NCBI RefSeq assembly: GCF_026196735.1
Contig: NZ_JAPHUF010000007.1
Coordinates: forward strand, 124,001-188,000
Length of the DNA: 64,000 nucleotides
Reading direction: 5' to 3'
DNA from: Sulfurimonas sp.
GTDB lineage: Bacteria > Campylobacterota > Campylobacteria > Campylobacterales > Sulfurimonadaceae
The notes under the pieces were generated by a model. The model ran no database searches and was not told the DNA's origin. It saw nothing but the letters and a program-made list of their open reading frames with translations. Positions 38,437 to 47,549 of this stretch are shown here, piece after piece (the first letter of the stretch is position 1; every line of letters starts with the position of its first letter). Both the position numbers and the translations under genes were made by a program.

Positions 38437-39496
38437 TTTTATCCTCTATAATATTTGCTACTGTTTTTGAACTTCCATGTTTCAGGTAAGCTCTTAGTGC
38501 TTTTGAGTCTCTTAAAAATTTATCTCTGTCATAATTATTGAAAGCTTCTGCAAGATTATCAACTCTCACATCCTCTTGAATAAATTCAGGGTGCAGCTCT
38601 CTGTCGTTAAACTGAGTGAACATAATGTTACTAAGTCCTATATGGCTTAACTTAACCAATTTGCTTGCTATGAAGTAATCAAGAGGTTTAGCAATATAAG
38701 TCAAAACAAAAGGTATTCCTATTAGTGATGCCTCCAAAGTAGCTGTTCCGCTACATATAAATGCAAAATCTGCTTCAAGAAGCGTCTTATGTGCGTTATG
38801 AGCTATTTTAAAATCCGATAGGGTACCATAAAGTTTGTTTATATCTTCTTTATTGAAGTGTTTTGGGATGATAATCGTAGCCTGAATATCAGGATTTTTT
38901 TCTCTAAGAGTGTGAAGCAGCTCTTTAAAAATAGGCATAAGCTTTTTGATTTCGCCTTTTCTGCTTCCGGGCATAAATGCAATCTGTTTTACTTCTTTGT
39001 TTAACTCTTCTTTATACTCTTTTATGATATCCAAAAGAGGGTGTCCTACATAAGTTATTGGAGCTGTTTTTGAGTAGTAATCTTTTTCAAAAGGAAGAAT
39101 AGAAGCCAAGTGATCTATAGTCTTTTCTAGCACAGGGATTCTTTTTGGTTTCCAAGCCCAAGCCTGAGGTAAAATATAGTAGATTATCTCTTTATCCGGG
39201 TATCTCTTTTTGATTTTTTTAGCCAGAGGCAGATTGAAACCTGATGAGTCTATAAGTAAGACCTTGTCTGCTTCTTTTGCCAAGTCTGCCATTTGCGAAT
39301 TTAGTTTAAAAAAGAATCTAAGTTTTTTTATAGCATCCACAAAGCCCATGATTGCCAAGCTTCTCAAATCAATAATACTGTTGCCTAATTCATTGTCAAA
39401 TATACCTATAAACTCTACATCTTCACTGAGCTCTTTTTTTAAAGATTTTAAATGCATATTTGCTGAATGTTCTAAGGCGCTTATCAATATTTTCAT
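38426..39496 (-). CDS. lpxB: lipid-A-disaccharide synthase
   Basis: A GT19 glycosyltransferase that joins UDP-diacylglucosamine and lipid X to make the lipid A disaccharide. The 356-residue protein opens with an ISALEHSANMHLKSL segment standing in for the usual GExSGD region, and has LIDSSGFNLPLAKK, YILPQAWAWKPKR, the MPGSRKGEI motif and FICSGTATLEA near residue 245. It begins in a 4-base overlap with the cytochrome gene and overlaps the aminotransferase, in one lipid A operon. Confidence 0.93.
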   Translation of the reverse strand: MKILISALEHSANMHLKSLKKELSEDVEFIGIFDNELGNSIIDLRSLAIMGFVDAIKKLRFFFKLNSQMADLAKEADKVLLIDSSGFNLPLAKKIKKRYPDKEIIYYILPQAWAWKPKRIPVLEKTIDHLASILPFEKDYYSKTAPITYVGHPLLDIIKEYKEELNKEVKQIAFMPGSRKGEIKKLMPIFKELLHTLREKNPDIQATIIIPKHFNKEDINKLYGTLSDFKIAHNAHKTLLEADFAFICSGTATLEASLIGIPFVLTYIAKPLDYFIASKLVKLSHIGLSNIMFTQFNDRELHPEFIQEDVRVDNLAEAFNNYDRDKFLRDSKALRAYLKHGSSKTVANIIEDKNED

Positions 39497-39855
39497 GAAC
39501 CGCCGTCTCCTTCTAAGCGAAAACTGTCATCATATCTCTCTGCACTCTCTTCATCTACATATTCGCTGAAAAATGTTGTCAAATTGTCTATGTCCTCATC
39601 GCTTAAGTCTACTGCGTAAGCTATCATCATCTCTTGCTGCTGGTTATCAGATATTTTTGAGCGTAAGCGTTTTAGTTTGTAAGTCATATAGCCCTTAGCT
39701 CTGTTTGCAAGTGCAGGGTACGCATGCATGCCCTCAGCCTTGTGTCCGTGACAACTATAGCATCCTTTTTGTTTATATAAATCTTTGCCTATCTCATATG
39801 AAGTTTTTGCCTGTAAAAATGATAGCAGCAAAGAATAAATAAGAAAAAAACGCAA
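39493..39855 (-). CDS. class I cytochrome c (c553-like)
   Basis: A 120-residue exported monoheme cytochrome. The signal peptide is around residues 1-17, CYSCH is near residues 34-38, and an Asp/Glu-rich C-terminus follows. A Met in the MMIAYAVDLSDEDIDNLT segment could serve as the second ligand, as in c553-type cytochromes. It is the first gene of the lpxB operon (4-base overlap), an odd functional pairing. It is divergent from the dihydroorotase-like gene across a 54-base gap. Confidence 0.85.
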   Translation of the reverse strand: MRFFLIYSLLLSFLQAKTSYEIGKDLYKQKGCYSCHGHKAEGMHAYPALANRAKGYMTYKLKRLRSKISDNQQQEMMIAYAVDLSDEDIDNLTTFFSEYVDEESAERYDDSFRLEGDGGS

Positions 39856-39909
39856 TCTAAGCCTTTATGATTTATAATACTGAAATTATATCTAAGGTGG
39901 TCTGAAACA

Positions 39910-41127
39910 ATGGTTATATCAAAAGCAATTATTTGTGATGTAAACGGTGAAAGAAAAGTTGATATTCGCATAGAAGACGGGGTTATTAAAGAGATAGGTT
40001 CAAATCTCTGTTCAGATGAGACTATAGACGCAGATGGTTCATATTTTATGCCGCTTTTAGTTGATACAAATGTCAGGCTTCAAGATTCTACTCTTAATTC
40101 AAAAAATATAAAAATAATCTCTGATGAAGCACTTACAGGAGGTGTTGGACATGTCATCCTGAATGCAGATAGTTCACCTGCTATAGATAGTGAGATTGTT
40201 CTGGAATTTGCTCAAAATGGACTGCATAATCTAAATGGAGCAAAAGTAGACTTAATGATAAACACACTAAAAGAGGACTCTACACTTAGCAATATAGCTA
40301 TTTTGCTTAAAAGAGGGGCAATAGCACCATATATGAGCACTATCGCTAAAAATGACATAGCAATAAAAATAGCTGAGTATTGTCAAATGTATGATGTGAC
40401 TCTATTTTGTAAAGCAGAAGACAACTCGCTTATAAACTCTGGTGTGATGTTAGATGGAGATGTTAGCTCAAAGCTTGGTCTTGCAGGAATCCCAGACCTC
40501 AGTGAAGTTCTACATGTATCAAGGATGATAGAGATAGCAAGACACTTTAAAATAAAAATTCTTTTTAAATCAATAGCTTCACCTCGTTCAATATATCTAA
40601 TCGATAAAGCAAAAAAAGATGGTGTAGATGTTAGATGTGAAGTCTCAATTCATCATCTTGTAAATTCAGATGAAGCCTGTGAAAATTTCAATACAACAGC
40701 AAAACTTGACCCTCCTTTGGCATCAAAAGATGATATGGAGCTTTTAAAAGAGGCGCTTAAAAATAACCAAATTGACATATTGACAACTCTGCATCAACCA
40801 AGTTCTCCGCTAAATAAAGAGGTTGCATTTTATGACGCTGCATATGGATGTGAAGCACTTAGCGATGCACTGCCGCTTTATTACACTAAGCTAGTTCAAA
40901 CCGGATTGATAACAATGAGTGATTTACTAAAGTTGACAGTTCAAAACAGTGCTAAAAGCATAGGTCAAAAAGCAGGAGTTATTGAAGTTGGAGCTAGTGT
41001 GAATGCTATGGTGTTTAATCCTAATAAAAAGAGTGTTATTTCAAACAAACAGTCTTTATACAGTGATGAAGAGTTAAGTGGTAAAGTTATTATGACATTT
41101 CAAGAAAAAAGAGTAACCAAGTTTTAA
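39910..41127 (+). CDS. dihydroorotase-like protein, probably catalytically inactive
   Basis: A 405-residue amidohydrolase-fold protein close to class I dihydroorotases. The metal motif DxHxH, which follows the PG/PL strand near the N-terminus, reads D52-T-N54-V-R56, so both histidines are replaced. The catalytic DHAPH segment reads LHQPS. The IHHLVNSDE segment and the N-A-K-P-P-type substrate loop (TTAKLDPPL) remain. Such pseudo-dihydroorotases (PyrX/PyrC') are known as structural partners of aspartate carbamoyltransferase, so a scaffold role in pyrimidine synthesis is likely. pyrB is not in the window. Confidence 0.85.
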   Translation: MVISKAIICDVNGERKVDIRIEDGVIKEIGSNLCSDETIDADGSYFMPLLVDTNVRLQDSTLNSKNIKIISDEALTGGVGHVILNADSSPAIDSEIVLEFAQNGLHNLNGAKVDLMINTLKEDSTLSNIAILLKRGAIAPYMSTIAKNDIAIKIAEYCQMYDVTLFCKAEDNSLINSGVMLDGDVSSKLGLAGIPDLSEVLHVSRMIEIARHFKIKILFKSIASPRSIYLIDKAKKDGVDVRCEVSIHHLVNSDEACENFNTTAKLDPPLASKDDMELLKEALKNNQIDILTTLHQPSSPLNKEVAFYDAAYGCEALSDALPLYYTKLVQTGLITMSDLLKLTVQNSAKSIGQKAGVIEVGASVNAMVFNPNKKSVISNKQSLYSDEELSGKVIMTFQEKRVTKF

Positions 41128-41130
41128 AAC

Positions 41131-42255
<1,125 letters not shown>

Positions 42256-42409
42256 TTATTAGTTCCTAAAGCGTATGATTTTTCGACATTATAACATTAA
42301 CTGCAATGATGGCTGACTGATACCTTCTTCTCTTTAATTGTATAGAGAATATTATGGTAAGATACAATCAAAGGATAATTGTTATTCCTTAGAAATAAAG
42401 GAGAGTAAA

Positions 42410-43846
42410 ATGAAGAAAAAACTTACAACTGCTTTTGGCGCACCCGTTGCTGATAATAATAATTCACTTACTGCAGGAGCTAGAGGACCAATGCTCCTTC
42501 AAGATGTATGGTATTTGGAAAAAATGGCACATTTTGATAGAGAGGTTATTCCTGAGAGGCGCATGCATGCAAAAGGTTCTGGTGCATTTGGAACATTCAC
42601 GGTTACACATGACATAACAAAATACACTAAAGCAAAAATTTTCTCTGAAATTGGCAAAAAAACAGAGATGTTTGCAAGATTTTCAACTGTTGCTGGCGAG
42701 AGAGGTGCTGCGGATGCTGAGAGAGATATTCGTGGGTTTGCTCTTAAATTTTATACAGAGGAGGGAAACTGGGATTTAGCGGGTAACAATACTCCTGTTT
42801 TTTTCCTAAGAGACCCACTAAAATTTCCAGACTTAAATCATGCTGTCAAACGAGATCCAAAAACAAATATGAGAAGTGCAAAAAATAACTGGGATTTTTG
42901 GACTAGCTTGCCAGAAGCTCTGCACCAAGTAACAATAACAATGAGCGATAGGGGGATTCCTTATTCGTACCGTCATATGCATGGCTTTGGCAGTCACACT
43001 TTTAGTTTTATAAATGATAAAAATGAAAGAAACTGGGTTAAATTTCACTTTGTTAGCCAACAAGGCATCAAAAATTTAACAGATGAAGAAGCTCAAATAT
43101 TGGTTGGAAAAAATAGAGAAAGCCATCAGCAAGACTTATTTGAGAGTATAGAAAAAGGTGATTTTCCAAAATGGAAAATGTTTGTACAGATAATGAGCGA
43201 AGAAGATGCAAAACACTATAAATTTAATCCTTTTGATTTGAGTAGAGTATGGCTTAAAAAAGATTATCCACTTATTGAAGTTGGAGAATTTGAGCTAAAT
43301 CGCAATCCAGAGAACTATTTTGCAGATGTGGAACAATCAGCTTTTAACCCTGCAAGTGTCGTCCCAGGTATTGGTTTTTCGCCTGATAAGATGCTTCAAG
43401 GAAGACTTTTCTCATACGGCGATGCGCAAAGATACAGACTAGGTGTCAATCATAACCTAATCCCGGTCAATGCTCCAAAATCTCCAACAAACAGTTACCA
43501 CAGAGATGGTGCTATGAGAGTTGATGGCAATGCGGGAGCTACTATAGGGTATGAGCCAAACTCATATGAGGAGTGGCAAGAGCAAAAAGAGCATGCAGAG
43601 CCGACACTAGATATTGATGGTGGAGCTAATAGATGGGAGATGGATGATGATAACTTCACACAACCTAGAATGCTGTTTCAACTTATGAGTAAAGAACAAC
43701 AGCAGGTTCTTTTTGAAAATACAGCAAGAGCGATGGGTGATGCTCCAGAGATGATTAAACAAAGACATATTGACAACTGTTCAAAAGCAGATCCTGCTTA
43801 TGGAGCAGGTGTTGCAAAAGCTTTAGGTATGATGACAAAATCTTAA
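42410..43846 (+). CDS. katA: monofunctional heme catalase
   Basis: Breaks down hydrogen peroxide. I start at ATG 42410 (478 residues), which has AAGGAGAG 5 bases upstream; the in-frame ATG at 42338 has no ribosome site and adds an unconserved leader. The distal His is in [12 protein letters not shown], the distal Asn in FFLRD and NTPVFFL context, and the heme-ligating Tyr in [14 protein letters not shown]. It is a small-subunit clade 3 enzyme by length. A TACAAT at 42363-42368 may be the -10 box. A GATAAT-rich stretch at 42373-42388 could bind a Fur/PerR-type repressor, but the match is weak. A hairpin follows the stop. Confidence 0.96.
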   Translation: MKKKLTTAFGAPVADNNNSLTAGARGPMLLQDVWYLEKMAHFDREVIPERRMHAKGSGAFGTFTVTHDITKYTKAKIFSEIGKKTEMFARFSTVAGERGAADAERDIRGFALKFYTEEGNWDLAGNNTPVFFLRDPLKFPDLNHAVKRDPKTNMRSAKNNWDFWTSLPEALHQVTITMSDRGIPYSYRHMHGFGSHTFSFINDKNERNWVKFHFVSQQGIKNLTDEEAQILVGKNRESHQQDLFESIEKGDFPKWKMFVQIMSEEDAKHYKFNPFDLSRVWLKKDYPLIEVGEFELNRNPENYFADVEQSAFNPASVVPGIGFSPDKMLQGRLFSYGDAQRYRLGVNHNLIPVNAPKSPTNSYHRDGAMRVDGNAGATIGYEPNSYEEWQEQKEHAEPTLDIDGGANRWEMDDDNFTQPRMLFQLMSKEQQQVLFENTARAMGDAPEMIKQRHIDNCSKADPAYGAGVAKALGMMTKS

Positions 43847-43855
43847 ATTCAACTA

Positions 43856-43885
43856 TCTACATGTAAAAGTTTTTTTACATGTAGA
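43856..43885 (+). terminator. intrinsic terminator after katA
   Basis: A perfect 13-base stem, TCTACATGTAAAA (43856-43868) and TTTTACATGTAGA (43873-43885), with loop GTTT, starts 10 bases after the katA stop. It shares the TCTACATGTARAAGTTT word with the terminator at 12171-12196. Confidence 0.8.
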
Positions 43886-43943
43886 TTATTCATAAACAGA
43901 CCTCTCTATAGCTGGTTAGATATTTTCTTAAGTCCACTTATTG

Positions 43944-43949
43944 TAGAAT
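43944..43949 (+). promoter_or_regulatory. candidate -10 box for efp
   Basis: TAGAAT in TTGTAGAATTC lies 32 bases before the efp ATG, downstream of the katA terminator. Confidence 0.4.
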
Positions 43950-43980
43950 TCATAAAAATAATTAACCAAAGGGTCTGTTT

Positions 43981-44547
43981 ATGGCAACTATCTCAATGAG
44001 TGATATCAAAAAAAATGTTCGTCTAATTGTAGGCGAAGTTCCTTGCAAAGTAGTAGAATTTCAGCATGTTAAACCAGGTAAGGGTGCAGCCTTTGTTCGT
44101 ATGAAGGCAAAAAGTTTTTTAAACGGCAGAATAGTTGAAAAAACTGTTCATGCAGGCGATAAATTTGAAGTTCCTGTAATTGACTACAAAACTATGCAGT
44201 ATCTTTATGATGATGGTGAAATGTACCAGTTTATGGATAATGAGACTTACGATCAGCTGGGTCTCACTTATGATCAATGCGATGATGCAGCTAAATGGTT
44301 AAAAGACGGAACTAATGTTGATATGATTTTTTATAAAGGTGATGCAATAAGTGTTGCTGTTCCCGATACAATGGAACTTATAGTTACAGAGACTCCTCCA
44401 AACTTTAAAGGTGATACTTCAAGCGGAAGCAAAAAGCCTGCTACTTTAGAGACCGGCGCAGTTGTTCAGGTGCCTTACCATGTGCTTGAGGGTGATCTTA
44501 TTAAAGTAAATACAGTTGATTGTGAGTTTTTAGGAAAAGTTAAATAA
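43981..44547 (+). CDS. efp: elongation factor P
   Basis: Relieves ribosome stalling at proline runs. The 188-residue protein has three beta-barrel domains. The tip lysine is K34 in KPGKGAAF, the residue beta-lysylated by EpmA/EpmB in many bacteria. The C-terminal EP signature region (VQVPYHVLEGDLIKVNT) is intact. AAAGGGTC precedes the ATG. It is followed after 21 bases by the PAS/PilZ-like gene. Confidence 0.97.
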   Translation: MATISMSDIKKNVRLIVGEVPCKVVEFQHVKPGKGAAFVRMKAKSFLNGRIVEKTVHAGDKFEVPVIDYKTMQYLYDDGEMYQFMDNETYDQLGLTYDQCDDAAKWLKDGTNVDMIFYKGDAISVAVPDTMELIVTETPPNFKGDTSSGSKKPATLETGAVVQVPYHVLEGDLIKVNTVDCEFLGKVK

Positions 44548-44568
44548 TTATTTTCATATTCAAGGTTA

Positions 44569-45546
44569 ATGATGACAGATTTTTCACTTTTTGATATTTT
44601 ACCAAATGGTGTGCTTATATTTAAAAACAAAAAAATAGAGTATATAAATCAGCATCTTACAGATATTTTGAGTATTGGTTATTTTAGCAGAAAAAATTCC
44701 GTTGAAATTATTCTCAGAATATTAAATGTCAAAAGCGAAGATGATTTATTTGATTTTTTTATTAATCATGATTATTTCAGTTCGAAAAAAAAAGTTATAC
44801 AGATAGAACACTCTCGTCATGCTGAATATGATGTTTTCACATTTACGCTGATTAATGACTTGTTGCTAAAAAAAGACCTACAAGTAAATGCAACGACTCA
44901 AAAAGTATATATAGACGAAAAAGTTGCCAAACATTTTAAACTAAACAACATACAAAAAGTTAATGTTCTAACCTTTTACAAGGGTGTTCCTATAAAAAAT
45001 ATTGGAAAAATAATTAGAATAAAAACGGACTCTATAGAAGTTGTAGTGAACTCAAAACATTCTATTTCCCTGCTGGAGAGAGATGATATTTTGTTAATGA
45101 TGAATACAAAAAAAGGTGCATCAGTACTGCATGGAAGTGTTGTAGATCATAACAAAAATACTTTTACAATTAAAAATTTTTATCTTTCAAATGATGATAT
45201 GCACCTCAGAAACGGACTAAGGGTTAAGTCTGACAACAATATGATAATAAATGTCAATGAACAAAACTTTAGAGTCTATGATATATCGACAAGAGGAATA
45301 AGTATTTATATAAGCAGTACTGAAGAGGAAGAGCTGTTAAAAAGTACAAAATCTGCGAAGCTTTTTTTAGATGACAAGGTATTGAACTTGAGTATGAGAT
45401 ATCTTAAAACAATCACTGAAAATGATAAAATATTGAAAATAGTATTTATCATATCATCTACAGAAAACGACAAATCAATTCTTAATCAGTATATAGTCAA
45501 CAAGCAAAATAAAATATTACGCGAAATTCACGACTATGTCGAATAG
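44569..45546 (+). CDS. PAS-like / PilZ-like signalling protein
   Basis: A 325-residue soluble protein. Residues 1-95 read as a PAS-like domain (FDILPNGVLIFKNKKIEYINQ). Residues ~120-200 form a beta-rich YcgR-like linker. The C-terminal ~110 residues resemble a PilZ domain, with GLRVK as the arginine half and YDISTRGISIYI as the D/NxSxxG half. If the RxxxR pair is really reduced to one Arg, binding of cyclic di-GMP may be weak. The ATG pair (44569, 44572) follows AAGGTT. The cellular target is unknown. The call is inferred from pattern. Confidence 0.7.
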   Translation: MMTDFSLFDILPNGVLIFKNKKIEYINQHLTDILSIGYFSRKNSVEIILRILNVKSEDDLFDFFINHDYFSSKKKVIQIEHSRHAEYDVFTFTLINDLLLKKDLQVNATTQKVYIDEKVAKHFKLNNIQKVNVLTFYKGVPIKNIGKIIRIKTDSIEVVVNSKHSISLLERDDILLMMNTKKGASVLHGSVVDHNKNTFTIKNFYLSNDDMHLRNGLRVKSDNNMIINVNEQNFRVYDISTRGISIYISSTEEEELLKSTKSAKLFLDDKVLNLSMRYLKTITENDKILKIVFIISSTENDKSILNQYIVNKQNKILREIHDYVE

Positions 45547-45614
45547 GGTTTTGTATCCATATTGAAACATAAGTATGTTATATTACGATTTAAATATTCA
45601 TAGATAGGAAGAAA

Positions 45615-47036
45615 ATGGGATTAAGCAACAAAAAATTACCAAAATTAGGGTTTTTATATCTTGATTATGTACTTAGGTTTTTCGATTATTCAAACTTTAA
45701 AGGGTGGCCGAATAAAATTGAAACTGTAACTTATCATTGGAAAAATGATAAAGATAGATTCATCAAAGAAGTTAAAAGAAAAAAAATCGATGTACTTATC
45801 GGTAATATTCCCGCTACTGCATATGAAACATTTAGAGAGATAGCTCGCGAACTTCCTCATGTTAGATTTATCCCCTCAATGGATACGCAATTTTCTAATA
45901 AATCTAAAGAAAATGTTACAAGATTTGCTTGGAAATACGACCTTCCAATTCCTAAAACATATATCTATTACAAGCATAAAAATGCAGATAAGTTTTTAAA
46001 AGAGTGCAAATATCCTAAAATAATAAAAAAATCTTACGGACCTTCAAACTACGGCGGATATTTTGTTCATAAAGTCGATAATTATCAAGAAGCAAGAGCG
46101 CTTTTTGACGAGAAGAAGTATCATCCACAGTATTTTCAAGATTTTATACCAATGGAAGCAGATATCCGTGTAATGCTGATAGGGCACAAACCGGTTTGTG
46201 CATTTTGGAGACGCGCGCCTGAGGGAGAGTGGTTGACTAACACTTCTCAAGGTGGTAGTATGGATTATATGAATGTTCCAAAAAGCGTACTTGACCTTGC
46301 TGTAAAAACAAGCAAAGCTGCAAAAGCTGAGTATTGGGCTTGTGATATTGCTTATGGAAGAGATGGTAAAGTAAGAATTTTAGAGTGTGCTACTGCATTT
46401 GCCGCATTTCCATACATACGAGACTGGATTGGTCAGTATATAATGTGGAGTCTGAGCGAAGGCAGATTTAAAAAGCCGCATATGCCAATGTTTAACTGGG
46501 AAGAGTTAGGCAAATTAGACAGCTCTATTCTTAGAACTCTTAGACATATCACTTTTGGCAAGTACACCCCAAGTTATGATAGTGAATACTTTGGCAAAAA
46601 GAAAAAAATTTATGGCAATAGTGAAGTTTATCTGCACACTCTGGATGAAAAATATAAAGTTTATGATATTAAACCAAGAACTGAAGAAGAGTGGCCAAGT
46701 GAAACATTTAATTATCAAGATAATCTTGCCCTAAAAGTATCAAAAAAATCATCAAAACTAAAATTGCCCAAAAAGCAAGATGTGCCCAAGCCAACGGATG
46801 AATCATCAGAATCCGTTGAAGTTGCTATATCTATGACAGAAGATGAAGTGCTAGATTTTTTGACATCTGTCAATGGTATAGGAGCAGCAAAAGCTAAAAA
46901 CATTGTTCAACACTTTGGAGGCGCTTATGAGGTTGTAGGTGCATTAAGTCAAAACCCTATGCTAATAGCGGATGTTAAGGGTATAACTGAAAAAATAGCC
47001 AAAAATATTTCACAAAAGTGGAGTGAACTAAACTAG
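45615..47036 (+). CDS. ATP-grasp (RimK-like) protein fused to a C-terminal helix-hairpin-helix domain
   Basis: A 473-residue soluble protein. Residues ~1-95 are a pre-ATP-grasp domain. Residues ~100-290 form the RimK-like ATP-grasp fold: nucleotide Lys in IKKSYGPSNYGG, FIPMEADIRVMLIGHKPV, RAPEGEWLTNTSQGGS, then CDIAYGRDGKVRILE257. The metal motif ExN reads E257-C-A259, so the usual Asn is Ala. A variable linker (about 335-410) leads to two helix-hairpin-helix units (NGIGAAKAKNI and KGITEKIAKNI) like those of RuvA or XPF, which bind DNA. I know of no function for this combination. It is monocistronic. Confidence 0.88.
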   Translation: MGLSNKKLPKLGFLYLDYVLRFFDYSNFKGWPNKIETVTYHWKNDKDRFIKEVKRKKIDVLIGNIPATAYETFREIARELPHVRFIPSMDTQFSNKSKENVTRFAWKYDLPIPKTYIYYKHKNADKFLKECKYPKIIKKSYGPSNYGGYFVHKVDNYQEARALFDEKKYHPQYFQDFIPMEADIRVMLIGHKPVCAFWRRAPEGEWLTNTSQGGSMDYMNVPKSVLDLAVKTSKAAKAEYWACDIAYGRDGKVRILECATAFAAFPYIRDWIGQYIMWSLSEGRFKKPHMPMFNWEELGKLDSSILRTLRHITFGKYTPSYDSEYFGKKKKIYGNSEVYLHTLDEKYKVYDIKPRTEEEWPSETFNYQDNLALKVSKKSSKLKLPKKQDVPKPTDESSESVEVAISMTEDEVLDFLTSVNGIGAAKAKNIVQHFGGAYEVVGALSQNPMLIADVKGITEKIAKNISQKWSELN

Positions 47037-47117
47037 CAAACAAGTTCATACAGGTTAAGATACTTATTAGAAATAATGATGTATCATCCTTTAATTAGTA
47101 TAAGTAAAGGTGATTAG

Positions 47118-47480
47118 ATGCTTAAATTAATATTTTTATCAGCTTTTTTTACTCTTATTCTTATTATGCCTTTGAACGCCAGAGGCACATTTAAGGGACA
47201 AAAAATCTACCTAAAAGAGTGCAGAACCTGTCATATGGGCAGTAAGATTTTTTTAAACAAGTATACATTAGATGAGTGGGAAAAAGCACTAAGAAGCTCT
47301 GATACGCTGGCTTATGTGCATTTAAGCAAAAATGTAAAAAATGTTAACTCCAAAGATGGAACTATTAAAGATTCTCACTCTTATTTTAAAAGTAATAAAT
47401 ACAAAAAACAATACCATCATCTTAAAAACTTTATAATAGAATTTGTCAGAAAGAATGATAAAAATTTTTATAATCAATAA
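47118..47480 (+). CDS. small secreted monoheme c-type cytochrome-like protein (paralogue of 102-443)
   Basis: A 120-residue protein with a signal peptide (residues 1-21, ending LNA) and heme motif CRTCH at C35-H39. It shares KGQ (residues 26-28), EW (53-54), His68 and YFKSNKY followed by HHLKNF with the protein at 102-443, so both belong to one small family. Its TAAAGG ribosome site is 9 bases before the ATG. It lies alone between the ATP-grasp gene and dnaE. The redox partner is unknown. Confidence 0.75.
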   Translation: MLKLIFLSAFFTLILIMPLNARGTFKGQKIYLKECRTCHMGSKIFLNKYTLDEWEKALRSSDTLAYVHLSKNVKNVNSKDGTIKDSHSYFKSNKYKKQYHHLKNFIIEFVRKNDKNFYNQ

Positions 47481-47510
47481 ATAAATTACTTCATATTAAG
47501 ACAACTTTAC

Positions 47511-47516
47511 TATAAT
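47511..47516 (+). promoter_or_regulatory. candidate -10 box for dnaE
   Basis: TATAAT in TACTATAATCAGG lies 34 bases before the TTG start of dnaE. Confidence 0.5.
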
Positions 47517-47549
47517 CAGGCTAATAATTTTTGATTTTTAGGACTTGAT

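Noticed and set aside
42373-42388. A Fur or PerR operator before katA
   Set aside because: GATAAT-rich sequence is present, but the dyad has several mismatches and AT-rich DNA gives such matches often, so I mention it only as weak evidence in the katA entry.
42338-42409. An N-terminal extension of catalase
   Set aside because: The first 24 codons have no ribosome site and are not conserved, while ATG 42410 follows AAGGAGAG and gives a normal catalase start.
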